Shown here: one piece after another, positions 55,318 to 63,900 of the stretch
How the letters are laid out: each line of letters opens with the position of its first letter
How positions within the stretch are numbered: position 1 is the first letter of the stretch
Assembly: GCF_026340655.1 (NCBI RefSeq)
Contig: NZ_JAPEOZ010000001.1
Span: 3,224,001-3,288,000 of the forward strand
Direction: 5' to 3'
Source: Streptomyces sp. NBC_01275
GTDB lineage: Bacteria; Actinomycetota; Actinomycetes; Streptomycetales; Streptomycetaceae
Length of the DNA stretch: 64,000 nucleotides
The notes under the pieces: model-generated
Database searches by the model: none
What the model was told of the DNA's origin: nothing
The model's input: the letters and a program-made list of their open reading frames with translations, nothing else
Position numbers and translations under genes: made by a program

Positions 55318-56595
55318 CTACCCCACCGTTCGCACCTCCCCCACCCCCCGCCAACTCCAATGCCGTTCCACCGCCAGCGGCAGGCCCAGAACGACCGGCA
55401 TCCACATCAGGACCGCCAGTCGGCTCGCCTCCTGGGTCAGGGGGTGGTCGGTGACGATGAAGGCTCCGGTGAGGGCGGTCGCGAGGGCGAGCCAGCCGAG
55501 GCCTTCGCCGTAGCGGGCCAGGGACCAGGTGGCGAGGGCCGTGAGGACGAGGAAGTAGGGCAGGGCGGTCTGCTGGGCGGCCCAGTCGCGCCAGAAGCGG
55601 GCGGCGAGGCCGAGCAGGTCGCCCCAGGGGTCGGAGACGTTCGGGGCGGTGAAGTGGTGGGTGAAGGTGTCCTGGAGGGTGACCTGCGAGGACGGCAGGC
55701 TGAGCAGCTTCATCGACGCGGCGACCGAGGCGGCGACCAGTGCCGACACACCCGCCAGGACCGCCGTGCCGCGGTGGCGCAGTCGGCGGGAGAAGCACCA
55801 CGCGCCCATGGCGGCAGCGGTCGTGAACGCCGCCAGCACCAGGGCCGAGGAGTAGCGGGTGACCGCGCCCGCCGTGTACGCGAGGGCCGTGGCGGTCGCC
55901 GCCCACGGCAGGGAGCGGCGGCGCAGCAGCGCCAGGCCGCCCCACAGCGCGCCGAGCGTGCATGCCGTGAACAGGCCCTCGCCCAGGGCCTGGTCGCTCC
56001 ACCAGCCGAGCGGGGTGGCGAGGAAGGCGATCTGGCCGGTGACGGCGGCCGGCGGTGACAGCCCCGCGCCGCGCAGCAGACCCCACACGAGCAACGAGCA
56101 CCCCACGGCCGTGAGCAGCCCCAGCAGACGCATGCCGTCCAGCACGCCGAACGCGCCGACGAAGGGCGCCGCGAGGAGCGGATAGCCGGGGCGGCTGGCG
56201 AAGATGGCCTGATAGCGCGGGTCGGACGTCGTGATGTCCTTGGCCTTGGCCCACCGCTTCAGGCAGGTGCGGTCGGCGGCGGCCTGCAGGGAGCGTTCGC
56301 TGCGCCGGTTCGTCGGCCGCAGCCGCTCCTCGTGGGCGGTGCGTTCGGCGCGGCTGGTGCAGAACGCGGCGAGCGCGGTGCGGTGCGCCTGCTCGCGGGA
56401 GGCGCCGAGGTACTGCTCGGCGGCGCGGGCGTACCGGTAGGAGTCGGGGAAGAGCGTCCACTGGGGTCCGGCGGCCAACTGCAGCACGGCGTACAGAGCG
56501 CAGACCAGCAGCGGGAGGACGGCGCGCCCGTGGCGTACGCGGGCGACGGTGCGCGCCGCGGCCGGTGCGGTGGGGGTGGTGCGGGCGTCGGACAC
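55318..56595 (-). CDS. Polytopic membrane protein, possibly a lipid-linked-sugar glycosyltransferase
   Basis: 425 residues with about nine hydrophobic helices. After helix 1, LFPDSYRYARAAEQYL resembles the first acidic loop (DSxxY) of GT-C family 39/87 enzymes, which use polyprenyl-phosphate sugars. A long soluble loop (about 65-125) holds two cysteines; further helices include LAATPLGWW-like FLATPLGWWSDQALGEGLF. I cannot assign donor or acceptor. Last gene of the minus-strand sugar operon, 172 bp past the dehydrogenase. Confidence 0.72.
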   Translation of the reverse strand: MSDARTTPTAPAAARTVARVRHGRAVLPLLVCALYAVLQLAAGPQWTLFPDSYRYARAAEQYLGASREQAHRTALAAFCTSRAERTAHEERLRPTNRRSERSLQAAADRTCLKRWAKAKDITTSDPRYQAIFASRPGYPLLAAPFVGAFGVLDGMRLLGLLTAVGCSLLVWGLLRGAGLSPPAAVTGQIAFLATPLGWWSDQALGEGLFTACTLGALWGGLALLRRRSLPWAATATALAYTAGAVTRYSSALVLAAFTTAAAMGAWCFSRRLRHRGTAVLAGVSALVAASVAASMKLLSLPSSQVTLQDTFTHHFTAPNVSDPWGDLLGLAARFWRDWAAQQTALPYFLVLTALATWSLARYGEGLGWLALATALTGAFIVTDHPLTQEASRLAVLMWMPVVLGLPLAVERHWSWRGVGEVRTVG

Positions 56596-56767
56596 GGCGG
56601 GTCCCCGGACGTAGAGGAGAGGCAGACCGGAGAACGGCCCCGGCCTACTGGCCAGGGCCGCATCCTACGACGGTCCGCTGGGTCGGCCGCCGTCAACCGT
56701 CCTTACTCACCCACCGTCAGTCACCGTCGGCCGCCGCAACCGCAGCCGTCGTCAGCCGCAGCCGCCG

Positions 56768-58051
56768 TCAGCCGCCGATGACCACCCGGCGTACGCCCTT
56801 CCAGGCCTCCGGGTCCGTCGTGCGACGGCCGTCGACCAGGACCGTGACGTCCGGCAGGTCGGCCGGGGTCAGGGTGCGGTACTCGGCGTGGTCGGCCTGG
56901 AGGATCGCCGCGGTGACCTTCTCGCCCGCGTGCGGGGTCAGGCCGTGCGCGGTGAGCTCCTCGGCCGTGTACATCGGGTCCGAGACGAACGGCGTCGCGC
57001 CGCGCGCCTTCAGCGCCTCGACGGTCGGGAAGACGCCCGAGAAGGCCGTCTCCTTCACGCCGCCGCGGTAGGCCGCGCCGAGCACCAGGACGTTGACGCC
57101 GGTCAGATCGCCGTAGGCGGCGGCGAGCAGGTCGACGGCGTACTCCGGCATCGCGGCGTTCGCCTCGCGCGCGGAGCGCACGACGGTCGCGGCCGGGTCG
57201 TTCCACAGGTACATCCGCGGGTAGATCGGGATGCAGTGGCCGCCGACGGCGATGCCCGGCTGGTGGATGTGGCTGTACGGCTGCGAGTTGCAGGCCTCGA
57301 TGACCTTCTTGACGTCGATGCCGTTGCTGTCGGCGAAGCGCGCGAACTGGTTCGCCAGGCCGATGTTGACGTCCCGGTAGGTCGTCTCGGCGAGCTTGGC
57401 CAGCTCGGAGGCCTCGGCGGTGCCCAGGTCCCAGACGCCGTTGGCCTGCGGCAGGTCGGCGCGCTCGTCGAAGTCGAGGACCTGCTCGTAGAACTCCACG
57501 CCACGGGCGGCCGACGCCTCGTCGATGCCGCCGACCAGCTTGGGGTAGCGGCGCAGGTCGGCGAAGACCCGGCCGGTGAGCACGCGCTCCGGGGAGAACA
57601 CCAGGTGGAAGTCCTCGCCGGCGGTCAGGCCCGAGCCCTCGGCCAGCATGGGCGCCCAGCGGGTGCGGGTGGTGCCGACCGGGAGGGTCGTCTCGTACGA
57701 CACCAGCGTGCCGGGCTTGAGGCCCTGGGCGATCGCCTTCGTCGCGGAGTCCATCCAGCCGAAGTCCGGCGTGCCCTCGGCGTCCACGAACAGCGGGACG
57801 ACCACGACGACGGCCTCGGACTGCGCGACCGCGGACGCGGTGTCCGTGGTCGCGCTCAGCAGACCGGCGTCGACCGCCTGCTTCAGCTTGACGTCCAGGT
57901 CGTGCTCGCCGGGGAACGGCTCGACCCCGGCGTTGACCAGCTCGACGACCTTCTCGTTGACGTCCGCGCCGATGACCCGGTGGCCCTTGGCGGCGAACTG
58001 CACCGCCAGCGGAAGCCCGATCTTGCCGAGCGCTACTACACAGATGTTCAT
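56768..58051 (-). CDS. UDP-sugar 6-dehydrogenase (WbpA-like nucleotide-sugar dehydrogenase)
   Basis: 427 residues. NAD-binding MNICVVALGKIGLPLAVQFA, then VVVVPLFVD, ETTLPVGTTR, FSPERVLTGRVF, and the active-site cysteine in GIAVGGHCIPIYP. The FSPER and GHCIP motifs are typical of the WbpA/WecC group, which oxidises UDP-GlcNAc or UDP-ManNAc to the uronic acid. Nine bp after the preceding glycosyltransferase, so in the same operon. The nearby aminotransferase, oxidoreductase and acetyltransferase favour UDP-GlcNAcA as product. Confidence 0.92.
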   Translation of the reverse strand: MNICVVALGKIGLPLAVQFAAKGHRVIGADVNEKVVELVNAGVEPFPGEHDLDVKLKQAVDAGLLSATTDTASAVAQSEAVVVVVPLFVDAEGTPDFGWMDSATKAIAQGLKPGTLVSYETTLPVGTTRTRWAPMLAEGSGLTAGEDFHLVFSPERVLTGRVFADLRRYPKLVGGIDEASAARGVEFYEQVLDFDERADLPQANGVWDLGTAEASELAKLAETTYRDVNIGLANQFARFADSNGIDVKKVIEACNSQPYSHIHQPGIAVGGHCIPIYPRMYLWNDPAATVVRSAREANAAMPEYAVDLLAAAYGDLTGVNVLVLGAAYRGGVKETAFSGVFPTVEALKARGATPFVSDPMYTAEELTAHGLTPHAGEKVTAAILQADHAEYRTLTPADLPDVTVLVDGRRTTDPEAWKGVRRVVIGG

Positions 58052-58060
58052 GGAGGGTCG

Positions 58061-59710
58061 CTACTTCTTCCTCTTGGAACGGAACTTCAGTTTCCGGACA
58101 AGGCCCCCCAGCGCCCGCCGGACCACAGCCCGCTTCGGTGGATACAGCTGGGCGGTGTCGATCACCACACGCCCCTTGGGGTTGACCAGCGCCGACGCCC
58201 GGTGCGGATCCTTGTCCGGACCCCACAGCCGGGCCAACGGCATCGGCAGATCCTTGCCGCGCACGGGAATCTCGTACGTCGAACCGGCCACGTCCAGATA
58301 GATCCGCACCCCGCGCTTGGCGGTGGCGAGCTCCAGCGGGACCCGGGCGTTCAGCACGCTCGCGGCGCCGTCCTCGGCCGTCTCCAGCGTCATCTCGCCC
58401 CGCGGGGGGGGCAGGACGTGGTCGGCCTTCAGCCGGCGCGCGCCCGGCTTGTCCGCCGACTTGGGCATCGCGCCCTTGACCAGGCGCAGTACGGCGCCGG
58501 CCCCCTCGACATCGCCGAGGACCGGCACCCGTACGGACGCCGTGTAGGCGAGCGCCTCGCCCTGCTGCTCCCAGCCGGAGGCCAGCAGCTGCGTGCCCTT
58601 GGCGAGCCGGCCCGGGACCGCCTCCCCGACCAGCTCGTAGACCCGGTCGGAGACACCGATGCGCGGGTCGCGGAAGCCGGGGTAGCGGGCGTAGGCGGAC
58701 TCGCCCTCGACGACGAACGGAGGCGCCCCGTGCTCCTTCTCCGACGTGATCGCCTCGGCCAGCTCGTCGATCGCGCCGGCGTGCGCCAGCGCGATGCGGA
58801 CCCGGCGCTTGACGTCCATGGCGTCGCGGATGCCGTCGGTGAAGTACGTGTCGGCGAGCCGGGCGATGCCCGCGCAGATCTGCCGCTGCAACTCCCGCTC
58901 CAGGGACGGGAAGTCGTCCTGGACGAGCTTGGCCAGCTCCCACGTGAAGTGCCGGCGCAGCAGGGCGTCGCGGTCGGCGCCCGCCTCGACGAGACCCGCC
59001 GTGAAGTCCATGATCTCCGCGGCCGCCCGCAGCCGCGCCAGATGGTCGGCGCGGTAGGTGATGTTGCTGGCGTCGCCCCGCTTGACCGCGTAGTAGCAGG
59101 TGTAGTCGGCCACCACCGAGATCTTCCGGGCGCGCACGCACGCCTCGATGGTGAACGGCTGGTCGCTGCCCACGGGCAGGTGCTCGGGGAAGCGCAGCTT
59201 GTACTTCTCGACCATCTCCCGCCGGAACAGCTTGGTGTTGGCCAGGGTGAACGGCAGCGCGGAGTCGTACAGGCTGACGTCCGGGTCGTTCTCCTTGTAC
59301 AGCGCCTGGTGCACGTACCGGCCGTTGGTGCCGACCATCTTGCCGACGACGACGTCCGAGCCGTGCTCGTCGGCGCAGGCCACCATGCGCTCCAACGCCT
59401 CCTCGCCGAGGTGGTCGTCGGAGCCGATGAAGTAGACGTAACGGCCGGTGGCCACGTCCAGCGCACGGTTGCTGGGCGCGGCCGGGCCGCCGGAGTTGGC
59501 CTGGTGGATCACCTTGACGGTGTCCGGGTACAGCGCCGCGAACCGGTCCAGCTCGCGGCCGCTGTCGTCGGTGGAGCCGTCGTCGACGGCCACGACCTCC
59601 AGACGCTCCCGGCCGATGCTCTGCCCGATCAGGGAGTTCAGGCACTCCGTGAGGTAGGGCATCGTGTTGTACACCGCGACGACGACGCTGACGTCCGGTG
59701 CGGCGCTCAT
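58061..59710 (-). CDS. Family 2 glycosyltransferase with C-terminal beta domain, TarS-like
   Basis: 549 residues from ATG 59710, overlapping the previous stop (ATGA). GT-A domain: VSVVVAVYNTMPYLTECLNS, VVAVDDGSTDDSG, SGGPAAPSNRALDVATGRYV, and FIGSDDHLGEEALERM (Gly-Ser-Asp-Asp at the metal site). KMVGTNGRYVHQALYKENDP and FTLANTKLFRREMVEKYKLR closely parallel the shorter enzyme at 27508-28740 and, from memory, Staphylococcus TarS. After residue 330 there are beta-rich segments (AYTASVRVPVLGDVEGAG, RIYLDVAGSTYEIPV) like the TarS trimerisation region. Probably glycosylates a phosphate-polyol or wall polymer. Confidence 0.87.
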   Translation of the reverse strand: MSAAPDVSVVVAVYNTMPYLTECLNSLIGQSIGRERLEVVAVDDGSTDDSGRELDRFAALYPDTVKVIHQANSGGPAAPSNRALDVATGRYVYFIGSDDHLGEEALERMVACADEHGSDVVVGKMVGTNGRYVHQALYKENDPDVSLYDSALPFTLANTKLFRREMVEKYKLRFPEHLPVGSDQPFTIEACVRARKISVVADYTCYYAVKRGDASNITYRADHLARLRAAAEIMDFTAGLVEAGADRDALLRRHFTWELAKLVQDDFPSLERELQRQICAGIARLADTYFTDGIRDAMDVKRRVRIALAHAGAIDELAEAITSEKEHGAPPFVVEGESAYARYPGFRDPRIGVSDRVYELVGEAVPGRLAKGTQLLASGWEQQGEALAYTASVRVPVLGDVEGAGAVLRLVKGAMPKSADKPGARRLKADHVLPPPRGEMTLETAEDGAASVLNARVPLELATAKRGVRIYLDVAGSTYEIPVRGKDLPMPLARLWGPDKDPHRASALVNPKGRVVIDTAQLYPPKRAVVRRALGGLVRKLKFRSKRKK

Positions 59711-61287
59711 GCCCCTGCCTCCACCGGTCTGCGCTCCGCCGCCGGGCGGACCGCGCTGCCGGGCACCAGCCGGGTGTACACCTTGTCGAGCAGCTCGGCC
59801 TGGGCCTCCCAGGTCCACTCCTCGAGCAGGCCGTCCTTGTCGTACACGCCCCGGTAGCGGTCCGCGTCGCCGAGCACCGACTTCACGGCGCGTACGTAGT
59901 CCTCGACGTCCTCGGCCCGGAACACCTCGCCCTGACCGGTGCGCTGGACCATCTCGCCCATCGTCTTCACATCGCTGACGATGAGCGGCAGCCGCGCGTG
60001 GGAGTACTCGAAGAACTTGGTGATCAGCGCGATCTCGTGGTTCGGCCAGTGGTGGATCGGGATGACCCCGACGTCCGCCGCCGCCAGGAAGCGCACCACC
60101 TGGTAGTGCGGCACGTACGGCAGGATGTGCAGCCGCTCCGAGACGCCCAGCTCCTCGGCGCGCTCCCGCAGCGTCCGCATGTACTCGGACTCGGTGTTGA
60201 GCACGACGAACGCGGTGTGCACGTCCGACAGCTGCGGCAGCGACTCGACCATGATGTCGAGGCCGCGCTGCGGGGCGGCCGCGCCGCTGTAGACGGTCAG
60301 CGGCACGTCGTGGCCTATGCCGCACAGCTCGCGCAGGTCCGGGACCGGCTCGGCGGCCTCTTCCGGCGAGATCTCCGCGTCGGGCGCGTTCAGCACGACG
60401 CCGGGACGCTCCTTGAGGTTGTGGCGCTCCTGGAGCATCTCGGCGAGGGTCTCCGACACCGTGGTGACGGCGTCGGCGTGGCGCGAGTACTCCAGCTCGT
60501 GCGCGCACTGCGCGAGGTGCCAGCGCGGGTGCGAGTTCCACGGCTTGATGCCGGGCAGGAACTCATGGGCGTCCCAGACCAGCTTGGTCTTGCGGCCGCG
60601 GGAGCGGGCGCGCAGCGTGGCGCGCGCGCCGACGCCCAGCATGCGGAAGTCGTTGGCGTGGATCAGGTCCGGGTCGAGCTCGTCGATGACCTTGCCGTAG
60701 GCCAGCTCCATGTCCCACAGGTGCGGGTCGAGCCGGCGCCAGCTGCGGGCGCCCATCGTCTTGTGCCAGAAGGCGGTGGTGAACCGGTCCAGCGGTCCTT
60801 CCATCTCCTTGCGGCTCTTCTCCAGCTTGGCGGTCTTGCGCGCCCGCAGGTTCACCCAGGACTGCACGAACCGCGAGGCCAGCCGGGGCAGCACCAGCCG
60901 CAGCTTGGTCAGGAACGAGCCCTCCTGCTGGGCCAGGATCAGCCGGATGTTGAGATCGGCCCGCCAGGCCTTGATCTTCTGCCTGCGGTACGACGCCAGC
61001 GGCCCGGGCCGGTAGGCCAGCGGCGAACGCAGCACGGCCCGCCGGTACTCGTGGCGTCGGCGGTGCATCGGACCCGGCACCGGCAGCAGACGCACCTGCG
61101 CCTTGCCGATCTCCCAGGTCTGCTCCTGCTTCCCCCTGCCCTTGCCGAGCAGGACGACGTCCCACCCGGCCTCGGCGGCCGAACGTGCTTCCTTCTGCAC
61201 GCGCGAGTCGCCGTTCACCCCGTTGTCGACGAGCATCACGATGCGACCGCGCGCGGTCCGCTCCGTCGACGTGTTTTCAGCTGCCAT
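59707..61287 (-). CDS. Family 4 glycosyltransferase
   Basis: 526 residues. GT-B fold: IVMLVDNGVNGDSRVQKEAR at the N-side, LDPDLIHANDFRMLGVG mid-protein, then the donor domain VPLTVYSGAAAPQRGLDIMV and the retaining-enzyme signature region IPIHHWPNHEIALITKFFEY with the catalytic Glu. An unusually long basic insert (about 85-190) separates the first strands. Overlaps the following GT2 gene by 4 nt and the oxidoreductase by 11 nt. Likely builds the repeat unit containing the diacetamido-uronic acid; sugar specificity unknown. Confidence 0.88.
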   Translation of the reverse strand: MAAENTSTERTARGRIVMLVDNGVNGDSRVQKEARSAAEAGWDVVLLGKGRGKQEQTWEIGKAQVRLLPVPGPMHRRRHEYRRAVLRSPLAYRPGPLASYRRQKIKAWRADLNIRLILAQQEGSFLTKLRLVLPRLASRFVQSWVNLRARKTAKLEKSRKEMEGPLDRFTTAFWHKTMGARSWRRLDPHLWDMELAYGKVIDELDPDLIHANDFRMLGVGARATLRARSRGRKTKLVWDAHEFLPGIKPWNSHPRWHLAQCAHELEYSRHADAVTTVSETLAEMLQERHNLKERPGVVLNAPDAEISPEEAAEPVPDLRELCGIGHDVPLTVYSGAAAPQRGLDIMVESLPQLSDVHTAFVVLNTESEYMRTLRERAEELGVSERLHILPYVPHYQVVRFLAAADVGVIPIHHWPNHEIALITKFFEYSHARLPLIVSDVKTMGEMVQRTGQGEVFRAEDVEDYVRAVKSVLGDADRYRGVYDKDGLLEEWTWEAQAELLDKVYTRLVPGSAVRPAAERRPVEAGA

Positions 61288-62302
61288 GAGTTGCCAGGTC
61301 CTCCGCCTGAAGGGAAACGCTACGGTTCTCGGTCGCCGACTCCAGCACCGCGGCCGCCACCTGAACCGTACGCATTCCCTGGCGCAGGGTGCAGATGTCC
61401 GCGTCCTTGCCGAGGACCGCGTCGCGGAACAGTTCGTGCTCGACCTGCAGCGGCTCGCGCTTGGGAATGGCGTACCGGATCATGTCGCCCTCGGATACCC
61501 CGCGGAAGGCCTGCAGGGCCTCCCACTCGGTGGTCACCGAGGCGTTGGAGTGGAAGGTCAGGTCGGCGGTGAGGGTGTCGGCGATGAAGCAGCCGCGCTC
61601 CCCGGTGACCGAGGTGAAGCGCTCCTTGAGCGGGCTCAGCCAGTTGACCAGGTGGTTGACCATGGTGCCGTCGTCCAGGCGGCCGACCGCCGAGACCATG
61701 TCCTCGTGCTGGCGACCGCTCTTGGAGACGGTGTGCGCGGCGATGGACACGTACTGGCGGCCCGTCACCCAGCCGGTGAGGTCGATGTCGTGCGTGGCGA
61801 GGTCCTTGACGACGCCGACGTCCGCGATGCGGTGCGGGAAGGGACCCTGGCGGCGGGTGACGACCTGGTAGACGTCGCCGAGCTCGCCGGCCTCCAGCCG
61901 GGTGCGCAGCGAGCGCAGCGCCGGGTTGCACCGCTCGATGTGGCCCACGCCGGCCACCAGACCACGCGACTCGAACGCCTCGACGAGACGACGGGCGCCC
62001 TCGATGGTGTCGGCGAGCGGCTTCTCGACGAGCGCGCACACGCCGGCCTCGGCGAGCGCCAGACCGACCTCCTCGTGCAGACCGGTGGGGCAGGCCACGA
62101 CGGCGTAGTCCACGCCTCGGGCGATGAGCTCCTCGACGGTGTCCAGCACGGGCGCGCCCTGCGCGGCGCCGAACTTGTCGCCCATCGGGTCGACGACGGC
62201 GACGAGGTCGACGCCCTCGAGACCGGACAGGACGCGGGCGTGGTGGCGGCCCATGGAACCGAGGCCGACGAGTCCCGCGCGCAGCGGCTTCGCGGTGGTC
62301 AC
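61277..62302 (-). CDS. Gfo/Idh/MocA oxidoreductase (WbpB/WlbA-like 3-dehydrogenase)
   Basis: 341 residues from GTG 62302, overlapping the aminotransferase stop by 4 nt. Rossmann fold RAGLVGLGSMGRHHARVLSG, then the catalytic EKPLADT (Glu-Lys-Pro) and GHIERCNPALRSLR, with DIDLTGWVTG downstream. The HIERFNPA-like motif is the mark of WlbA/WbpB enzymes that oxidise C3 of UDP-GlcNAcA. Next to the partner aminotransferase, as in the Pseudomonas and Bordetella loci. Confidence 0.9.
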   Translation of the reverse strand: MTTAKPLRAGLVGLGSMGRHHARVLSGLEGVDLVAVVDPMGDKFGAAQGAPVLDTVEELIARGVDYAVVACPTGLHEEVGLALAEAGVCALVEKPLADTIEGARRLVEAFESRGLVAGVGHIERCNPALRSLRTRLEAGELGDVYQVVTRRQGPFPHRIADVGVVKDLATHDIDLTGWVTGRQYVSIAAHTVSKSGRQHEDMVSAVGRLDDGTMVNHLVNWLSPLKERFTSVTGERGCFIADTLTADLTFHSNASVTTEWEALQAFRGVSEGDMIRYAIPKREPLQVEHELFRDAVLGKDADICTLRQGMRTVQVAAAVLESATENRSVSLQAEDLATHGS

Positions 62303-63414
62303 AGCTGCTCCCCCAGCGCGTTCACGGCGGCCACGATGCGCTCGAGGTCCTGGGCGGACAGGGCGGGGTGCACCGGCAGCGAGACGACCTCGGCGGCGGC
62401 GCGCTCCGTCTCGGGCAGGTCCCAGTTCCGGCCGGCCTTCTGGTCCGGCTCCCAGTACGGCTTCAGCCGGTGGATCGGGGTCGGGTAGTACACGGCGTTG
62501 CCGATGCCGGCCTCGGTGAGGCGGGCCATGGCGGCGTCCCGGTCGCCCTGGATGCGCACGGTGTACTGGTGGTAGATGTGCCGGGCGCCCTCGGCGACCT
62601 TCGGCGTGAGCACGTTCGGCGCGCTGATGTGCTCGGTGAGGTACGCGGCGTTCGCGATGCGCTGCTCGGTCCAGCCGTCCAGCTTGCGGCGCTGCACCCG
62701 GCCGATGGCGGCGGAGACGTCGGTCATGCGCACGTTGGCGCCGACGATCTCGTTGGCGTAGCGCTTCTCCATGCCCTGGTTGCGCAGCAGGCGCAGGGTG
62801 CGGGCGGTCTCGGCGTCCCCGGTGGAGATCATGCCGCCCTCGAGGCTGTGCATGTTCTTCGTCGGGTAGAAGCTGAACGTTCCCGCGGCGCCGAACGCGC
62901 CGACCGGGGTGCCGTTCAGGGCGGCCGCGTGCGCCTGGCAGGCGTCCTCGACGACGGCGAGCCCGTGCTGCTCGGCGATCGCCATGATCCGGTCCATCGC
63001 GGCGGGGTGGCCGTAGAGGTGGACGGGCATGATCGCGGCCGTGCGCGGGGTGATGGCCGCCTCGACCGCGGCGGGGTCCAGACAGAAGGTGTCGGCATCG
63101 ATGTCGACGAAGACCACGTCGGCGCCGACCAGCCGGACCGCGTTGGCGGAGGCCGCGAAGGAGAACGACGGGACGATGACCTCGTCGCCCGGGCCGAGGC
63201 CGAGGGCGAGCAGCGACAGGTGCAGCGCGGAGGTGCCGGAGTTCACCGCCACACAGTGACGCCCGTCGACCAGCTCCGAGAACTCCTCCTCGAAGGCGGC
63301 GACCTCGGGCCCCTGGACGACCAGGCCGCTGCGCAGCACGCGCACCGCGGCCTCGATCTCCTCCTCGGCGATCACAGGTCTGGCGGCCGGTATGAACTCA
63401 TGGGCGTCGGTCAT
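62299..63414 (-). CDS. DegT/DnrJ/EryC1 PLP aminotransferase (WbpE/WlbC-like)
   Basis: 371 residues from ATG 63414, with GAGGAGGG 8 nt upstream; the ATG at 63420 is too close to that site. Sugar-aminotransferase features: AVNSGTSALHLSLLALGLGP, VIVPSFSFAASANAV, EDACQAHAA, and the PLP lysine in FSFYPTKNMHSLEGGMI. Would transaminate the 3-keto sugar produced by the oxidoreductase encoded next. First gene of the six-gene minus-strand operon ending at 55318. Confidence 0.92.
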   Translation of the reverse strand: MTDAHEFIPAARPVIAEEEIEAAVRVLRSGLVVQGPEVAAFEEEFSELVDGRHCVAVNSGTSALHLSLLALGLGPGDEVIVPSFSFAASANAVRLVGADVVFVDIDADTFCLDPAAVEAAITPRTAAIMPVHLYGHPAAMDRIMAIAEQHGLAVVEDACQAHAAALNGTPVGAFGAAGTFSFYPTKNMHSLEGGMISTGDAETARTLRLLRNQGMEKRYANEIVGANVRMTDVSAAIGRVQRRKLDGWTEQRIANAAYLTEHISAPNVLTPKVAEGARHIYHQYTVRIQGDRDAAMARLTEAGIGNAVYYPTPIHRLKPYWEPDQKAGRNWDLPETERAAAEVVSLPVHPALSAQDLERIVAAVNALGEQL

Positions 63415-63900
63415 CGACATCCCCTCCTCTACGGCGACCTCTAAGGCGCACCACGTCATGCGGTCGGGAGGGGCCATGTCGATGTTCAGCACGGCCGCAT
63501 CCCAGCGTGTCCACCGACGCCTGTGGGCGGATGGACGGCTTGTACACAGGACCCCGCCCCCCGAGGGTTCCTTGCGGGAAGTCAGCCGTACCCGGTCTGA
63601 CGACCGGATGTGCTCATCGGCTGTGGTCACGGTGTGCATGTCTTTGGCCACCGGAACCGAGGTGCACGTTACCAGCACGGGGACGGCAATTTTCCCCAGT
63701 GTTACCACAGAGAAACCCCGGGGCCGGGTGCGCTCCATCACAAGCAAGACACAGAGTAACTCTCAGATGAACACACTGCGACGCGAGAACGTGGGGGGTC
63801 GGGAGAAACGGCGACGCGGGCGCCCGGTGCGATCCGGAACGCCCGCGCCACAGCCGACTCTTCGGCCTCTTCAGCCTCGCCGTCGGCCTCGTCGGCCGGG
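63415..63900. other. Intergenic region (486 bp) between rne and the aminotransferase operon
   Basis: No convincing gene: the aminotransferase frame stays open upstream to 63747 but reads as non-coding. It contains a perfect inverted repeat CCGGTC/GACCGG with a 4-nt spacer (63592-63607), a possible operator for the sugar operon, and a hairpin CGCGGGCG/CGCCCGCG (63816-63823 with 63840-63847) that probably ends rne. Confidence 0.6.

Noticed and set aside
56721..59645. A 974-codon minus-strand frame over the dehydrogenase and glycosyltransferase
   Set aside because: It lies in the wrong frame for both recognised enzymes and is dominated by Arg/Gly/Pro.
62299..63747. Aminotransferase start at 63747
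   Set aside because: The 111 extra codons have no family similarity; the GAGGAGGG site points to ATG 63414.
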